Source: Fragum whitleyi
Lineage: Eukaryota; Mollusca; Bivalvia; Cardiida; Cardiidae
NCBI GenBank assembly: GCA_948146395.1
Contig: OX411543.1
Location: 26,180,026 to 26,244,025 of the forward strand
Length of the DNA: 64,000 nt
Direction of reading: 5' to 3'
The notes below the pieces were generated by a model, which had not been told where the DNA came from, searched no databases, and worked only from the letters and a program-made list of their open reading frames with translations. The position numbers and the translations under genes are program-made. Below are positions 46,291 through 57,888 of the stretch, piece by piece. Numbering within the stretch: position 1 is the stretch's first letter; each line of letters opens with the position of its first letter.

Positions 46291-47792
46291 CAGTGCACTT
46301 GTCATTTTAAGAATCTGAAAATGACTGAATTTGATGAGGTAAAGTTTTTGTTTTAAGGCTGTTAGAAATGGAGTCCTAGTTCAAGATACATCTCAAAATG
46401 ACATGTTTCAATAGTTTTGAAAATGACAATATTTCAAGGAAGTGATTGGAATAAGTATTAAGTAAATGGACAAAAAGAAATGTCAATTTTCAAAATTCCT
46501 GAGATATTGCAAGAAAGGCAGTTAAAATATCCATGGCAACAACAGGTAAGATTTATTTGAGAATTGACATTTAGAGAGGGAGTTGGATCCTGTATTTTAC
46601 ATTTTCACAAATCAAATTTCCTTTAATTGAGCAAGTGTTAGTATTCCTTGTACTTGTGAATCGTACATTTTTAGCTCGCTGTTTTCAGAGAAAACCTGAG
46701 GTATTATGATCACCTTTGTATTGTTGGCGTTGGCATATATGCTGACGTTTGTGTTACAAACTTCAACCTTGATTATATTGAACACACCGTACAACCGGTT
46801 GTGGCGATGACGGGTGAGAGTCAACGATGACAGCATCGGAACATTATGCCGAGGAGACGGTAGGTCAAGTAAATTTATTCGTGTACATAAACGATCGAAG
46901 CTTTGGTCTTCTAATGCAGATAAATGATCGTGTAAGTGTTCGGCGCTTCTATAGAATAAATCTTTTCTCATATCCCTCCCAAATAAGGCCACAATCATTG
47001 ATTATTTCGGAGGTTTCCCATGAAAAGTTACGAAATTAGACTTTATGCACTCATATTTCGCCTATCTCTCAATAAATGCTATTTTAAATTGTACACAGCT
47101 GAAGTCTAATCATCCGCCGATATTTCTTCCAAATTTGAAGCCATAATTCAAAAAAATAAACACACAGCGGGTCCCCAAAGACGACATGTAGGAAGAAAAA
47201 TGTTGTCTCTGTAGACAGTCGGAATTTCACGGGGTTGACATAGATGACAGAACTGAATTATTTGTGATTGCCGATGTCGATAGACCCATATTCAGATTCT
47301 CGCATAAAAATGATCATTTTTGGTGTCGTATTTTTCAATAACACACCAAAACAATTTAGATCGACATACATGCTGACATTCATGTCCACTATTTTTCAAA
47401 TGATGTGTCTTATAGAAAATTAATTCAAGGGATTTAATGTAGGATTTCAAATACTCACAAACCAAGAAAAAACAGTTGTGATCAGACTGAATATCTCGTT
47501 TACGTTTTTTACTTGTAATTCCAGTGACTTAGTATACATTCGACAAGTCAAAAAAGCATTTCTATTGGAAAACATAGTTGGCCTGTCTTTCATTATCTTT
47601 CGTTAACTTTCGATAATATCCACGAGTTCACAAGATTGATTTTTATTTTAGATAGAATAAAATCTTGCTAACAAAGTCAGGGATCGAAAAGGAGGATTAT
47701 GAAATATGAAAAATCTATCCGCTACTTTTCTAAAAGCTTATTTCATTTTATGTATAGGTCACTGAGCAATAGGAAATTACTTCATGTAGATA

Positions 47793-48374
47793 AACTGAAA
47801 CCAACTTCTAATCGGTCACTTCATGTTTTCCTCTTTTCAACATATTTACAATAAAAGAATTTAATAGAACATTACGTTCATGCAAAGACAAATCAATTTC
47901 AGTGATTTTAGTAAAAGAATTGTGTAAAAAGGACCGACAGAACGATTGTAGCAGACAAAAGAAGACACCAACCCTACTTTGAAAAAGTCACAACACTCGC
48001 AAAATGCAGGGAATTTTCGAAATTTCAGTCGAAGAAATACCGTTATGATGTTGAAAAATCACTATGACATCGATACCTTAAAGGTAGCTGAATACAAATA
48101 AGTAAAGAAAACATTATTTATGACGTTCAGTTGCGTGAATGAGGTGAATTTGTTAAATTTACCCCACCCACCAATGTTAATTTTGAAATTGAGGGTACCT
48201 ATGTTCTGACGCAAGTTAAATTGCTTTCCCTGGAGAAGTGTTTTATGTATTTGGATTTTGCTATCTACCAAGTGCATTGGCTATCGGAAATCGTCAAACA
48301 CTTGCATCTCTAACGTTGTTAAGTATTACATTTCGTGCATTATTTGAGTGACCGATTAGAAGTTGGTTTAAGTT
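47793..48374. mobile_element. TA-target MITE, 582 bp, inside FB2 left arm
   Basis: TIRs of ~28 bp (AACTGAAACCAACTTCTAAT, continuing CGGTCACT, one mismatch) with TA on each side (47791-47792, 48375-48376). Removing it joins GTAGA-TA-TAT, exactly as in the FB1 arm at about 39025-39035. TA duplication suggests a Tc1/mariner-type mobiliser. No transposase motif in the 71-codon minus frame. Confidence 0.88.
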
Positions 48375-48380
48375 TATATC

Positions 48381-50099
48381 GAGGGGTCAGCGCAACACTA
48401 TTGTAACTACATTTTACAAAATTTTACAGGAGAGGGAAAAAACTGCTTAAAACATTTCAGACTTGATCTTAAAACATAAAATCTCTTAAATCAATACTAT
48501 ATTACATTGAAAATATATACCAAAAAGATTTTTTTAGATATTTTGAAAAAATATGATTTTATTCAATTTTTTTGACTTACCATAGTTTTGCTCTAAAAAC
48601 TGTGGCTACTTTTCACATAATTGTAGTGCAAAACTATTGTAACTACACTTACAATACTTTTTGAAATATTCTTTGAGGAAATAATAAGTTTTTATATGTT
48701 TGAAAACTATTGTAACTACAATTATTTATTCTCAGAAAAGCATTTTCTAATGCCTCAACATTGAATAATTGGGGACATACCTTTTAAAGTATTGCCTGTC
48801 CATCTGTCTCTTCACTGGCCTTTAGGAACTTACCTGAGAACTTGATATTTAAGTTCCTGTTACATCAAAACTTTTTTAGAATAAAATGTTCATTTTTTAT
48901 GCCCCTGTAATACATTAAATGATCAGCGGACATACAGTTTTTCTGGTGTCAGTCTGTCTGTCTGTATGTCCATTTATACAAATGTCTGTCTATGAATTTG
49001 TCTGTCTGTCTGTCCATCTGCTAAAAAATAAGCTGTGAACCTAACACATCCCTAAATTTTCAAAAACTAAAGTACAATGCTAAAATATTTGGTATTCATC
49101 TTACTTTCAACAATACCCATCTGAGAAGGTCCATACCATCAAGGTCAAATTAAACCTTTTAAACTTATCCATGACCTTGAGAAGGGCAACATCATTGATG
49201 TAAAGATCAACATTTCATCCCTTATCCCCAAGCCTGAACTTGAAAATATAATCTACAAACTTAACTTTTTTCCAGTAACTTTTATTTACAATGCTCATAT
49301 TGGGCATGAATGTATCTTAAGGTCAAGGTCATTTGTAGACATGGTCAAGGTCATGTGTCAAGGTCAATTATCAAGGTCAGAATTTCAAGTGCAGCCATTC
49401 CAAAGGCATTTGTGTTCCATGAACACATGTAGATTGTCTGTCATTTACATCAATTCTCATTGAATGAAGTGAATTTAATGTCAAATTTCAGCTCATTTCC
49501 TTTATGTTGAATTTGAAAACTTGTATATTCTTGAACTCTCCCATTTTCTTGAAGCTCTCAATTATAATAAGTAATTTATACATAGAATTCATGAATGTGG
49601 CACATTGAGTTTGAAATACTTCTGCTTATGATTGGATCAAAGTCCTCTGCAAGTGTCAAGGTTAACCATCAAGGTCAATCAAATAAATAGCCCCACAATT
49701 ATCTTGTATAGATTGGTAAATGTATCCCAAAATATTTTTTTGTTTCAGTTTGCAATGTCTATCATTGTATCTATCTAGTCTGTCTGTTTGTCTATTAATT
49801 TTCTGTAACCTGTACTAACATTCTTGAATATACATGTACATTAAACATCAAATTTAAAACTCTTTCATTATCTATGTTAGTCTCTTAAAAAGCAAGAATG
49901 GTTTACCTTAACAAACCTTTTCAATACCACTCCTGAAAATTACACTCAGCATTAACTCTGATGTCTTAACAACTTTTAAAAAAAAATCCAGGTAAATTTT
50001 TGAGTGAAGGGAACTAATTAGTAAATGAGCAAACATTATCAAGAATAAAATTATTCAATAGACCCAAGGTTGTATTTCAATCAACAATAAAAAATTCAC
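48381..50099. other. FB2 interior: hairpin-MITE-like start and TCTG-rich eroded element
   Basis: 48381-48730 repeats the B2 motif AACTATTGTAACTACA several times. From 48893 (TTTTTTATGCCCCTG, then TCTGTCTGTCTG at 48953-49020) an old HINE-like element runs on with CAAGGTCAAGGTCAT motifs (49318-49370). No gene is seen. Confidence 0.45.
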
Positions 50100-51336
50100 A
50101 AATAAATTTAGAAAACGGTCACCCAATTCATGGCAAGTTTGGCTTAAGTTTGCCCACTGATGTGGGAGGAGAAGATGTTTGTAGATTTCACAATCAAAAG
50201 TATGCCATATTTGTGGGTCAATCAAAAGTATGCCATATTTGGGGGTCTATCAAAACAGGTTTTAGAAAGATTACTCAAGGAATATTTCTGCCAAGTTTCA
50301 ATGCGGGGAATCACGTGACTAGCAATGGTTCTAAGCACGAAAAAATGAAATTAGCAAATTGGTTAAGGAGGACAAATTTAAAGATTTCAGGACAAAAAAG
50401 CCCATCCCCACTATGCCATATCATGTTTGGGGGTAAAACAAAATTTCACAAGGAAGTTTTGAGAAGGATCCCCCTATCAACTTAAATGCCAAGTTTGGTT
50501 GAAACTGGTTATAATTCGGGAGGGAAAAATGACCTTGAATTTCAGAATCAACAAGAGATGTTTGTAAAACATTTATGCCCCCTATAATAGCAGGCCTATG
50601 ACCTATTCTTTGTAAATCAGGTAAGGGCACTAACTCACAAAATATGATGAGAAGAGTTATGGTTCTTGTGCACCACAGTTCACCTCAATGAGATCTATCC
50701 ATCTGTGAAGTATCATGATTCTAGCTTGCATACTTTTGAGATATGCTCCTAATAAACAAAGTCTATGAACAAAGTAATACACCCTCTCTTATTCCAAAGG
50801 AGGTGGGGGCATAAAAATAGCCATGCCCTGCCACACAAAAAATTTTATGGGCAATAAAAAATTTAGCATATTTTTAGAAGGGCTACACAAGAAACATTTC
50901 TGCTAAGTCGGGTTAAAACTGTTCCACTGATTACTAAAGAGATATTTCAAGTTTTCAAGCCAAAAACAGCCCTGCCCTCTCATGTCAAAATTTGAGGGTC
51001 ATTCAAAATTTTTCCAACAATTTTCAAGGAGGGGTTACCCACAGAACATTTCTGCCAAGTTGGCTGAAATTACCCCCTGCTTTATCGGGAGAAAATGTTA
51101 AAGACTTCAGGGTAAATAAACAGCTCCACCCAACCACACTGACGGGGCAAATAAAAATTTTGCAAATAAAGTTTTAAAAGGATCTGCAAAGAAACATGTT
51201 ATGCAAAGTTTAGTTAAAAATTTGCCCCGTGGTTATAGAGGAGGTGGTAAGTTAACTGTTGTCAACTTCTGACAGCAAGAGGAACAAAATTGATCACAAC
51301 AGCTAACCTTGAGCACAGTCTGCTGAGATAAGCTAA
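50100..51336 (-). mobile_element. HINE-like element, family H8, split by a nested element
   Basis: On minus it starts at 51336 with TTTTAGCTTATCTCAGCAGA CTGTGCTCAAGG, then an array of ~130-150 bp units (GAAATGTTTCTTTGC.., CTCATGTCAAAATTTG..). A ~30 bp tandem duplication CAAAAGTATGCCATATTTG lies at 50190-50250. The array is interrupted by 50550-50817. The 3' end is not clear. Confidence 0.55.
50550..50817 (-). mobile_element. HINE-like element, family H7 (TATGCCCCC type), nested
   Basis: On minus: TTTTTATGCCCCCACCTCC at the 5' end and GGGGGCATAAATGTTTTACA, then AACATCTCTTGTT at the 3' end. TATGCCCCC/GGGGGCATA are subterminal inverted repeats; ATGTTTtacAAACAT is the 3' hairpin, followed by CTCTTG. 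It sits inside the H8 array. Confidence 0.75.
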
Positions 51337-52039
51337 AAAGGGATGTTCACTGGCTGAATCCAAATATATTACCCATGAGCATGGTATCAACATATTAGGT
51401 GAAGCTACATGCTAAATAACTAGGCTGTCTACATTCTGATTTCAAAGGAAAGCTTTTTAAAAGATTTTCTTCTGATTATATTACATGTATATGTTTCATG
51501 GTTTTTCACATTGACATGTTTCTTTTATGGTTCAGTATAGTTATTGATAGCAGGTCAGAAGGGATATAGCAATGGTGTGTGTTTTCCATCTGTCTGTCCA
51601 ATCTGTTAACTTTCTCTTTTTCATCGCCATAGAAAGAGTCAATAGTTTTCATCAGATTTTCAGATTACTTTCCAAGAATGATTGTACCATCAGAAGGATC
51701 ATGCCTTTAAAAAACTGGTCAAGTTATCAGTATAACTGGAAATATGATAAATTTGGCTGAAATATATTTGTAGAGTCCAATGCTCTATTTGCTTATCTTC
51801 AAACCTGCACAGAATGAGTTTACAATAATACAAAGAATTATCCTTTATTGATGAGTTGGGTATGTAAAGCTCACAGGAAAAGGGGTCTTATGAAATTTGA
51901 TTAAAATTTCATTCTATAGTGGGATGAGACCAAAGTTTTAATTACAGTCCATCTTGCTTGAGAGACCATGTCTATTAAAGGATCATTATTATCAAGCAAC
52001 CATTTTCAAAATCCCCTTCTTTATAAAAGAAAATACCTT
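51337..52039. other. FB2 interior, no recognised gene
   Basis: A TGTCTGTCC-type motif lies at 51590. The rest is featureless. Confidence 0.35.
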
Positions 52040-52336
52040 AAGCAAGAGCACTGCGTATACATGTGCAACACTCGGCTGCAGGTGCTGGATAATGCAAAAT
52101 TTCTAAGTGGAAAGGGCATATAACTCTTATAAAAATGCTTCCAGAGTTTCCCCCCTTTATAGTCTGGGTAACTCTTGTGATGGTGAACACACATGCCAAG
52201 TTTCATAGAAATATATTCAATAACAGAGATATGACCAAGGTTAATTTTTGTCACGCCAATGCTAATGTCAATACCAAGGCAAACAACACCAAGGGAACAT
52301 TATACCTCGCTTTTTCTGAAAACAGCCGAGATAAGT
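52040..52336 (-). mobile_element. HINE-like element, family H4 variant (uninterrupted)
   Basis: On minus it starts TTATCTCGGCTGTTTTCAGA and ends CACCTGCAGCCGAGTGTTGC, then TATACGCAGTGCTCTTGCTT. It is the closest relative in the window of the interrupted copy d. Confidence 0.75.
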
Positions 52337-52500
52337 AGATATTACTGGTCTAAAAAAATTGTAAATGAATCCTATGTTGTTTAAACTCATGAGAATTGTC
52401 TCTATGAGAAGATTCTATTGAGTTTACAACAAAGGATTATTGAGAAATTGGCAATTACATACATATTCAATGAAAAACATGATTTTTTAAAATTAGTAAA

Positions 52501-53105
52501 TACAAGAGCCATGTCGGACATGGCCATCCGTGGCCATGAAAGCTTAATAGTAAACTGGAGCCTAATAGAATAAGGATTCTTTTGTACTTTAAGAGATATG
52601 CCCCTACAAAATCTAAGTCTATAAAATAACAAAGGACAATAACTGGAAAATTATGCAAGCAAGAGTTAAAGTTTTTGAGCACTGCACTTTTCTTCAATAA
52701 GAACTATCAACCTATGAAGTTTGAAGTTGATAGCTATTATAATTCATGAGTAAACAAAGAGGAAGAATTTTAAATAACAAAGGGCAATAACTCCAAAATT
52801 ATGCAACCAAGAACTGTTGTTCTTGTGCACTTCACTTTTCCTCCATAAGATCTATCCACCTATTAAGTGTTGCAAGTTGATAGCTATTTAACTTTCAGAC
52901 ATATGCTCCAGACAAAATCTAAGTATATAGAATAACAAAAGACAATAACTCCAGAATTAATCTTAAAAAAAGTTATAGTTATTGTGCACTGCACTTTAAC
53001 TCCATGAGATGTATCCACCTATAAAGTTTCAAGTTGATAGCTATTATACTTTAGGAGATATGCTCCGGACAAGTTTAGTGACAGAATGACTGAAGGAGAC
53101 CATTA
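52501..53105 (-). mobile_element. HINE-like element, family H10
   Basis: The 3' end on minus is GCCATGTCCGACATGGCTCT TGTA: a GCCATGTccgACATGGC hairpin followed by TCTTG. Upstream are three ~145 bp units (CTATCAACTTGAAACTT, GGAGCATATCTC, AGTTATTGTCTTTTGTTATT). The 5' end is uncertain. Confidence 0.65.
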
Positions 53106-53169
53106 CTATATCCCCTTCTCAGAAATTTTATGCAATTCGTGGTGATTATTTTCTCAGACCTTTTCCACA

Positions 53170-53300
53170 AAGATTAAGTAGAAAGCAATCAGGCATAGAT
53201 CAGAGTGCACAACTGTGCAGGCCAATCTTTGTCTTTATTGTCTCCAAAACTTGTGTGTACGGAAGTAACAAAAGTTGAGAACAGCATTATAAGGGTTAAA
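53170..53300. mobile_element. MITE family A fragment
   Basis: ATAGATCAGAGTGCACAACT GTGCAGGCCAATCTTTGTC plus a terminal AAGGGTTAA. Confidence 0.5.
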
Positions 53301-53929
53301 TAACAATTGCTTTTAGAACCTAAACCAATCAGTTTTAAATATGAAGTCATCAATAGTATAACTTTTTTGACATCATTTACCTAAGTTCTGACCTTTCAAA
53401 TTCTTTTGTACATTTTGAATTATACTTATCATATCAGACTTTAACAACTCTTGTGATGTTTGACATACAAAATAATGCAACATTTGATGTGATTATAAGA
53501 TTTTTATGACCTTCCCAGCCTTTTGGACCACAATACTTAATATATTACTGGTACATAATTATTATTATTATACAGATCTTTCAGGTCATAATTATACTTT
53601 TTCAGTAAGCAGAGCCTCACAGGCCCATGTCATTAGCCTCTTGCTTGTAAATATTAATTTTGGAGAGAATTGTTACACATTAAAGTCATCTGGAAGCAGA
53701 AATTATGTATTTAAGTGAAGAAAAGTAGCATATTGTGAGTTACCATTATTCCTAGCTATGATAGGAGGGTCAAAATCAGATATCTTTACAGTTGTTCAGT
53801 TTTATATTGTACTTTTAGTTTGATTAAGTTAATTGGACAAAAAAATATTTTTCAAAGTGATTTCTCACTTTGTGAGGATGGGAGAAGGTGAATAGAAAAT
53901 ATCTGAAACGACTGATCTCTGTCATTCTG
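53301..53929. other. FB2 interior, no recognised gene
   Basis: The 70-codon frame 53506-53718 has no motif. Confidence 0.3.
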
Positions 53930-53974
53930 TACTGCAAAACTATTGTAAGTCAACTTACAATAGTATTGCAATTT
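53930..53974. mobile_element. Small hairpin MITE (family B2)
   Basis: TACTGCAAAACTATTGTAAG opposes CTTACAATAGTATTGCAA; directly adjoins the FB2 right arm. Confidence 0.6.
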
Positions 53975-55124
53975 AAAAAGTCACATTATATAACCAATCG
54001 TGATAACAAAATAGAATGAGCTATATCCATAAGGTCAGAGATTCGCAGTGCAGAGGTCCGAAGATCGAATCTCCCTCTCACCTTTTCTTATATATCTACA
54101 TGAAGTAATTTCCTATTGCTCAGTGGCCTTTACATAAAAAAAAAATAGGTCAAAGAAAAGTTACGGATAGATTTTTCATTTTTCATAATCCTCCTTTTTC
54201 GATCTCTGGCTATGTTAGCAAGATTTTATTCTATCTAAAATAAAAATCAATCTTGTGAACTCGTGGATATTATCGAAAGTTAACGAAAGATAATGAAAGA
54301 CAAGCCAACTATGTTTTCCAATAGAAATGCTTTTTTGACTTGTCGAATGTATACTAAGTCACTGGAATTACAAGTAAAAAACGTAAACGAGATATTCAGT
54401 CTGATCACAACTGTTTTTTCTTGGTTTGTGAGTATTTGAAATCCTACATTAAATCCCTTGAATTAATTTTCGATAAGACACATCATTTGAAAAATAGTGG
54501 ACATGAATGTCAGCATGTATGTCGATCTAAATTGTTTTGTTATGTGTTATTGAAAAATACGACACCAAAAATGATCATTTTTATGCGAGAATCTGAATAT
54601 GGGTCTATCGACATCGGCAATCACAAATAATTCAGTTCTGTCATCTATGTCAACCCCGTGAAATTCCGACTGTCTACAGAGGCAACATTTTTCTTCCTAC
54701 ATGTCGTCTTTGGGGACCCGCTGTGTGTTTATTTTTTTGAATTATGGCTTCAAATTTGGAAGAAATATCGCGGATGATTAGACTTCAGCTGTGTACAATT
54801 TAAAATAGCAATTATTGAGAGATAGGCGAAATATGAGTGCATAAAGTCTAATTTCGTAACTTTTCATGGGAAACCTCCGAAATAATCAATGATTGTGGCC
54901 TTATTTGGGAGGGATATGAGAAAAGATTTATTCTATAGAAGCGCTGAACACTTACACGATCATTTATCTGCATTAGAAGACCAAAGCTTCGATCGTTTAT
55001 GTACACGAATAAATTTATTTGACCCACCGTCTCCTCGGCATAATGTTCCGATGCTGTCATCGTTGACTCTCTACCGTCATCGCCACAACCGGTTGTACGG
55101 TGTGTTGAAGATATCTTCTAGAAA

Positions 55125-55871
55125 CAAAGTGCTCAAGGGAGCTATTGTGATCGATCATTGTCCGGCGTCTGTCTGTCCGTCACGGCGTCAACTTTTTCTT
55201 TAAACGACATCTCCTCCTAAACTTATGGGTCAATATCAACCCAACTTGGCAGAAATATTCCTTGGGTGGTCCCTTGTGAAAATTGCTCAAATGGATACGT
55301 GCCATATCATGGGAAAAGGGGCCTTAATGACAAATTTCTTGTTTACACTCTAGAAGCCACAAATATGGTCCAATTTTCATGAAACTTGGTCAGAATGTTT
55401 GTTAGGTCATGAGGATGAAGTCTATTGAAAATGGGAAGGATCCGTGCCATATCACGGAAAAAGGGGCCTTAATGACAATTTTGTCAACAATTTCTTTAAA
55501 CATCTCCTCCTAAACTTATGAGTCAAAATCAACCAAACTTAGCAGAAATATTCCTTGGGTGGTCACTTTTAACAATTGCTCAAATGGAAAGGATCCATGC
55601 CATATCACGGGGAAAGGGGCCTTAATGACAAATTTCTTGAAACTTGGTCAGAATGTTTGTTAGGTCATGAGGATGAACTCTTTTGAAAATGGGAAGTATC
55701 CATGCCATATCATGGGAAAAGGGGCCTTAATGACAATTTTCTCGTAAGAGCTCCAGACGCCACAATATGGTCCAATCTTCATGAAAATTGATCAAAATGT
55801 GTGCAAGGTCACAAGAATGAACTCTGTTGAAAATGGGAAGGTTCATTAGGGCCCTCAGGGTCCTCTTGTTT
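55125..55871 (+). mobile_element. HINE-like element, H1/H2-type, 5'-truncated, nested
   Basis: It begins inside the 5' hairpin (AAAGTGCTCAAGGGAGCTAT TGTGATCG), lacking TTTAGCTCACCTGAG. The array has units with ATCATGGGAAAAGGGGCCTT AATGAC and TTGGTCAGAATGTTTGTTAG. The 3' end GGGCCCTCAGGGTCCTCTTG TTT is the hairpin plus TCTTG. Confidence 0.75.
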
Positions 55872-56333
55872 CTTAAGTTATTGCCCTCTGTAGTTTTTTA
55901 CACTTTAATCTTGTCGGGAGCAGATATATATATATATATAAGAGTATTTGAGCTATGATCATAAACCTCAAGCATATATAGAATGCATCAACGGGAAGTG
56001 GAGTGCAAAAGAGCCATAAATCTACCTTGCTTACTTTTTGAGTTATTGCCCTTTGTTGTTCTTCATACTTGAAGCTTTTCCAGAGCTTATCTCTAATGGC
56101 ATATGAGCTTTTATCATAATAATTATATACTCCTACTATAATTATTCATCTGTGTGTCTACACAAAAATTATTAAAAGATATTCATTCAAAATCACTTCA
56201 ATTCTACTCTTAACCCAAAGTTACATCAAGCTGTGACGGGCATATATTGTGACAATTTAGCACCTTGTTTGAGTATTTGCATTATCCAGCACATGCAGCC
56301 AAGTGTTGCACTCAGAAGCGGTGCTCTTGTTTT
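55872..56333 (+). repeat. Tail of H4 copy d with (TA)n
   Basis: TTATTGCCCTCTGTAGTTTT..., a (TA)8-like tract at 55926-55942, and the terminal GCGGTGCTCTTG hairpin end. Confidence 0.6.
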
Positions 56334-56421
56334 ACCCTAAGCATTCACTTTTGATATTGCATATATTATCTCCCCTGAACTTGTAAATGTTACTTAATTT
56401 TCTTTATCATGTTTCAAACAG

Positions 56422-56484
56422 ATCATGTATTGATGGTACTTATGTTCGGAAAAAGCCCTGGAAGAACAAAGCTATGGTGGGGGT
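56422..56484 (+). CDS. Candidate small internal exon, unassigned
   Basis: An acceptor TTTCAAACAG precedes and a perfect donor GTAAGT follows at 56485, bounding 63 bp. One frame reads SCIDGTYVRKKPWKNKAMVG, hydrophilic and basic; a second frame is also open. With the GTAAGT donor the first frame ends in phase 2 and does not fit the phase 0 exon at 58838. Use of the overlapping GT at 56483 would give phase 0 and join AMVG to AVFGG. Either there is an unseen exon between, or the weaker donor is used, or this is not an exon of the same gene. Confidence 0.3.
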
Positions 56485-57228
56485 GTAAGTCCTCTTTGCG
56501 ACAGTTCTAGTAAACATTGCTTTTATCACCTTGATTTAAATGCAATTTTGTTGTGATTTGAAAAAAACAAAACATGACAAGTGTTAAAAAAGAGAGGTCA
56601 TTGCCTGGATATTGTCAAGAAGCATAATGCCCGTAAGTGTTTTATTGATAGAATCAATTTTTGATGTGTTTATTCAGTGGCTTCCTTTCATATTCAGTTA
56701 CTATGGTAACATTTTTGCAAAGTGATGCATGCTTTGTTAAAAATAAGGAACCATTTAAATCGGTCCATATTGCCATTTTGATGTCAATAAGATCAGGTTT
56801 ATATTGTTTTACTGTTGTCCATCTGTCTGTTTGTCCATCTGTGTGTCTGTCTGCAAAACTTAACCCAAAAACTTAACATCTCCAATTACTTCAAGTCTCA
56901 AGTCTACTCAAGATACAAAGCTCATATTTGGCATGATGTAATAGGGGCATTTTTGTTTGACAAACACATCTTGTCCTATGATTGTGTTCAAGTTTTTTGT
57001 GCAGAATGAGAGGGAGTTTGGACTCCCTTGGAAAAGCTCATATTCTAGTATTTTATCTCTCTCCCCCCACCCCTTCCCCTTCTCCGGGTTTTACAGTAAG
57101 CTCATTTACATATTTATTCAGCTAGCGTAATAACACTCGTGTAATATCAAAAATATGCAACAGGGTTATTTCACTCCCACCACATAGGTCATATTTTAAA
57201 TTTTGAATACTCTTTAAATGTAGAAACT
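56485..57228. other. Non-coding; eroded element with GTCTGTCT tract
   Basis: TTTTACTGTTGTCCATCTGT CTGTTTG at 56805-56850 is the simple-repeat part of an old HINE-like copy. A C-rich stretch lies at 57060-57085. No gene is seen. Confidence 0.4.
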
Positions 57229-57232
57229 TTAA

Positions 57233-57389
57233 GGTAGTGGACCCGTAATAGTTTTGCAAAATCTCAGTAGAAATGAACATTAACAGTGTTAACCGAGGTT
57301 TGCAAATGATTTTCATTTGGAAACCTCGGTTAGCATTGTGAAAGAATATGTGGTCTGAAATGTTGCGGAACCTTTACCGGTCCACTACC
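57233..57389. mobile_element. TTAA-target MITE family E
   Basis: GGTAGTGGACCCGTAATAGT and inverse of GGTAGTGGACCGGTAAAGGT; TTAA at 57229-57232 and 57390-57393. The inner stem is ACCGAGGTTTGCAAATGATT / TTGGAAACCTCGGT. A right end of a second copy (ATGGATTCACTACCTTAA) lies at about 57563-57580. Confidence 0.8.
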
Positions 57390-57888
57390 TTAAGTCAATC
57401 AGTATCTATCTACAGATACAAAGGTTGATTTGAATCTTTAGGGGGTGACACTGTGCGAAATTGTTTGAAATGCCATGTACGGGTTCAATTGTATTATCTT
57501 TATAAAATCATTGAAACCGTGGTGCCCTTAGTTCATTACTTCCAAAATGTGGCAAAACTATTATGGATTCACTACCTTAATGGTAAAAAGGAATAAAATA
57601 CCTCAGATGGTGCTCTTCTTTTCTTGCAGGTAATATATGTTATAGAATGGTAATTGATGTCTTTTCAATGATTCACATGTTACAATTATTGTTGGTACAG
57701 TACTAATATGAATACTTTATCCCCTTCTAAGTGAATCCACAGCTAGAGCAGCTTGTTTGATATGAAGCTTTGTAATTTTCTAGTTAGCTTAAAAAGGAAG
57801 TGAATTTCATTTGGAATGGATTATAATTACTCTAAGGAGGATAAACGTTTTGGTTTGGTGAGCTTATTTGAAGTTTCATGACTTAGAT

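Larger units (their letters stand above)
46783..55104. mobile_element. Giant fold-back transposon FB2 with cargo/nested elements
   Basis: The left arm (46783-47790 plus a few bases at 48375-48379) and right arm (53979-55104) are inverted copies of each other and of FB1, ending CACACCGTACAACCGGTTG. TTGAA duplications lie at 46778-46782 and 55105-55109. The right arm includes the region that forms the FB1 centre; the left lacks about 150 bp there, replaced by ~5.6 kb. Frames at 46612-46998 (minus), 46827-47039 (plus) and their mirror copies at 54848-55203 are arm sequence read on both strands. No transposase is seen. Confidence 0.85.
46668..56333 (+). mobile_element. HINE-like element, family H4, copy d, expanded to 9.7 kb by nested insertions
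   Basis: The head at 46668-46782 (TTTTTAGCTCGCTGTTTTCA, then ACTTCAACCTTGATTATATT GAA) continues after FB2 with GATATCTTCTAGAAAC (55110-55125). It is then interrupted by an H1-type element and ends at 55872-56333 with GCAGCCAAGTGTTGCACTCA GAAGCGGTGCTCTTGTTT. The minus-strand copy at 52040-52336 shows the uninterrupted order (TTATTGAATATATTTCTATG AAAC), which confirms that the two flanks belonged together. Confidence 0.75.

Noticed and set aside
46612..46998. 128-codon minus frame MIVALFGRDMRKDLF, mirrored at 54889-55203
   Set aside because: It lies across the fold-back arm end and host flank, both strands are open, and FB1 has a stop in the sense frame. This fits a long inverted repeat with low stop density, not a gene.
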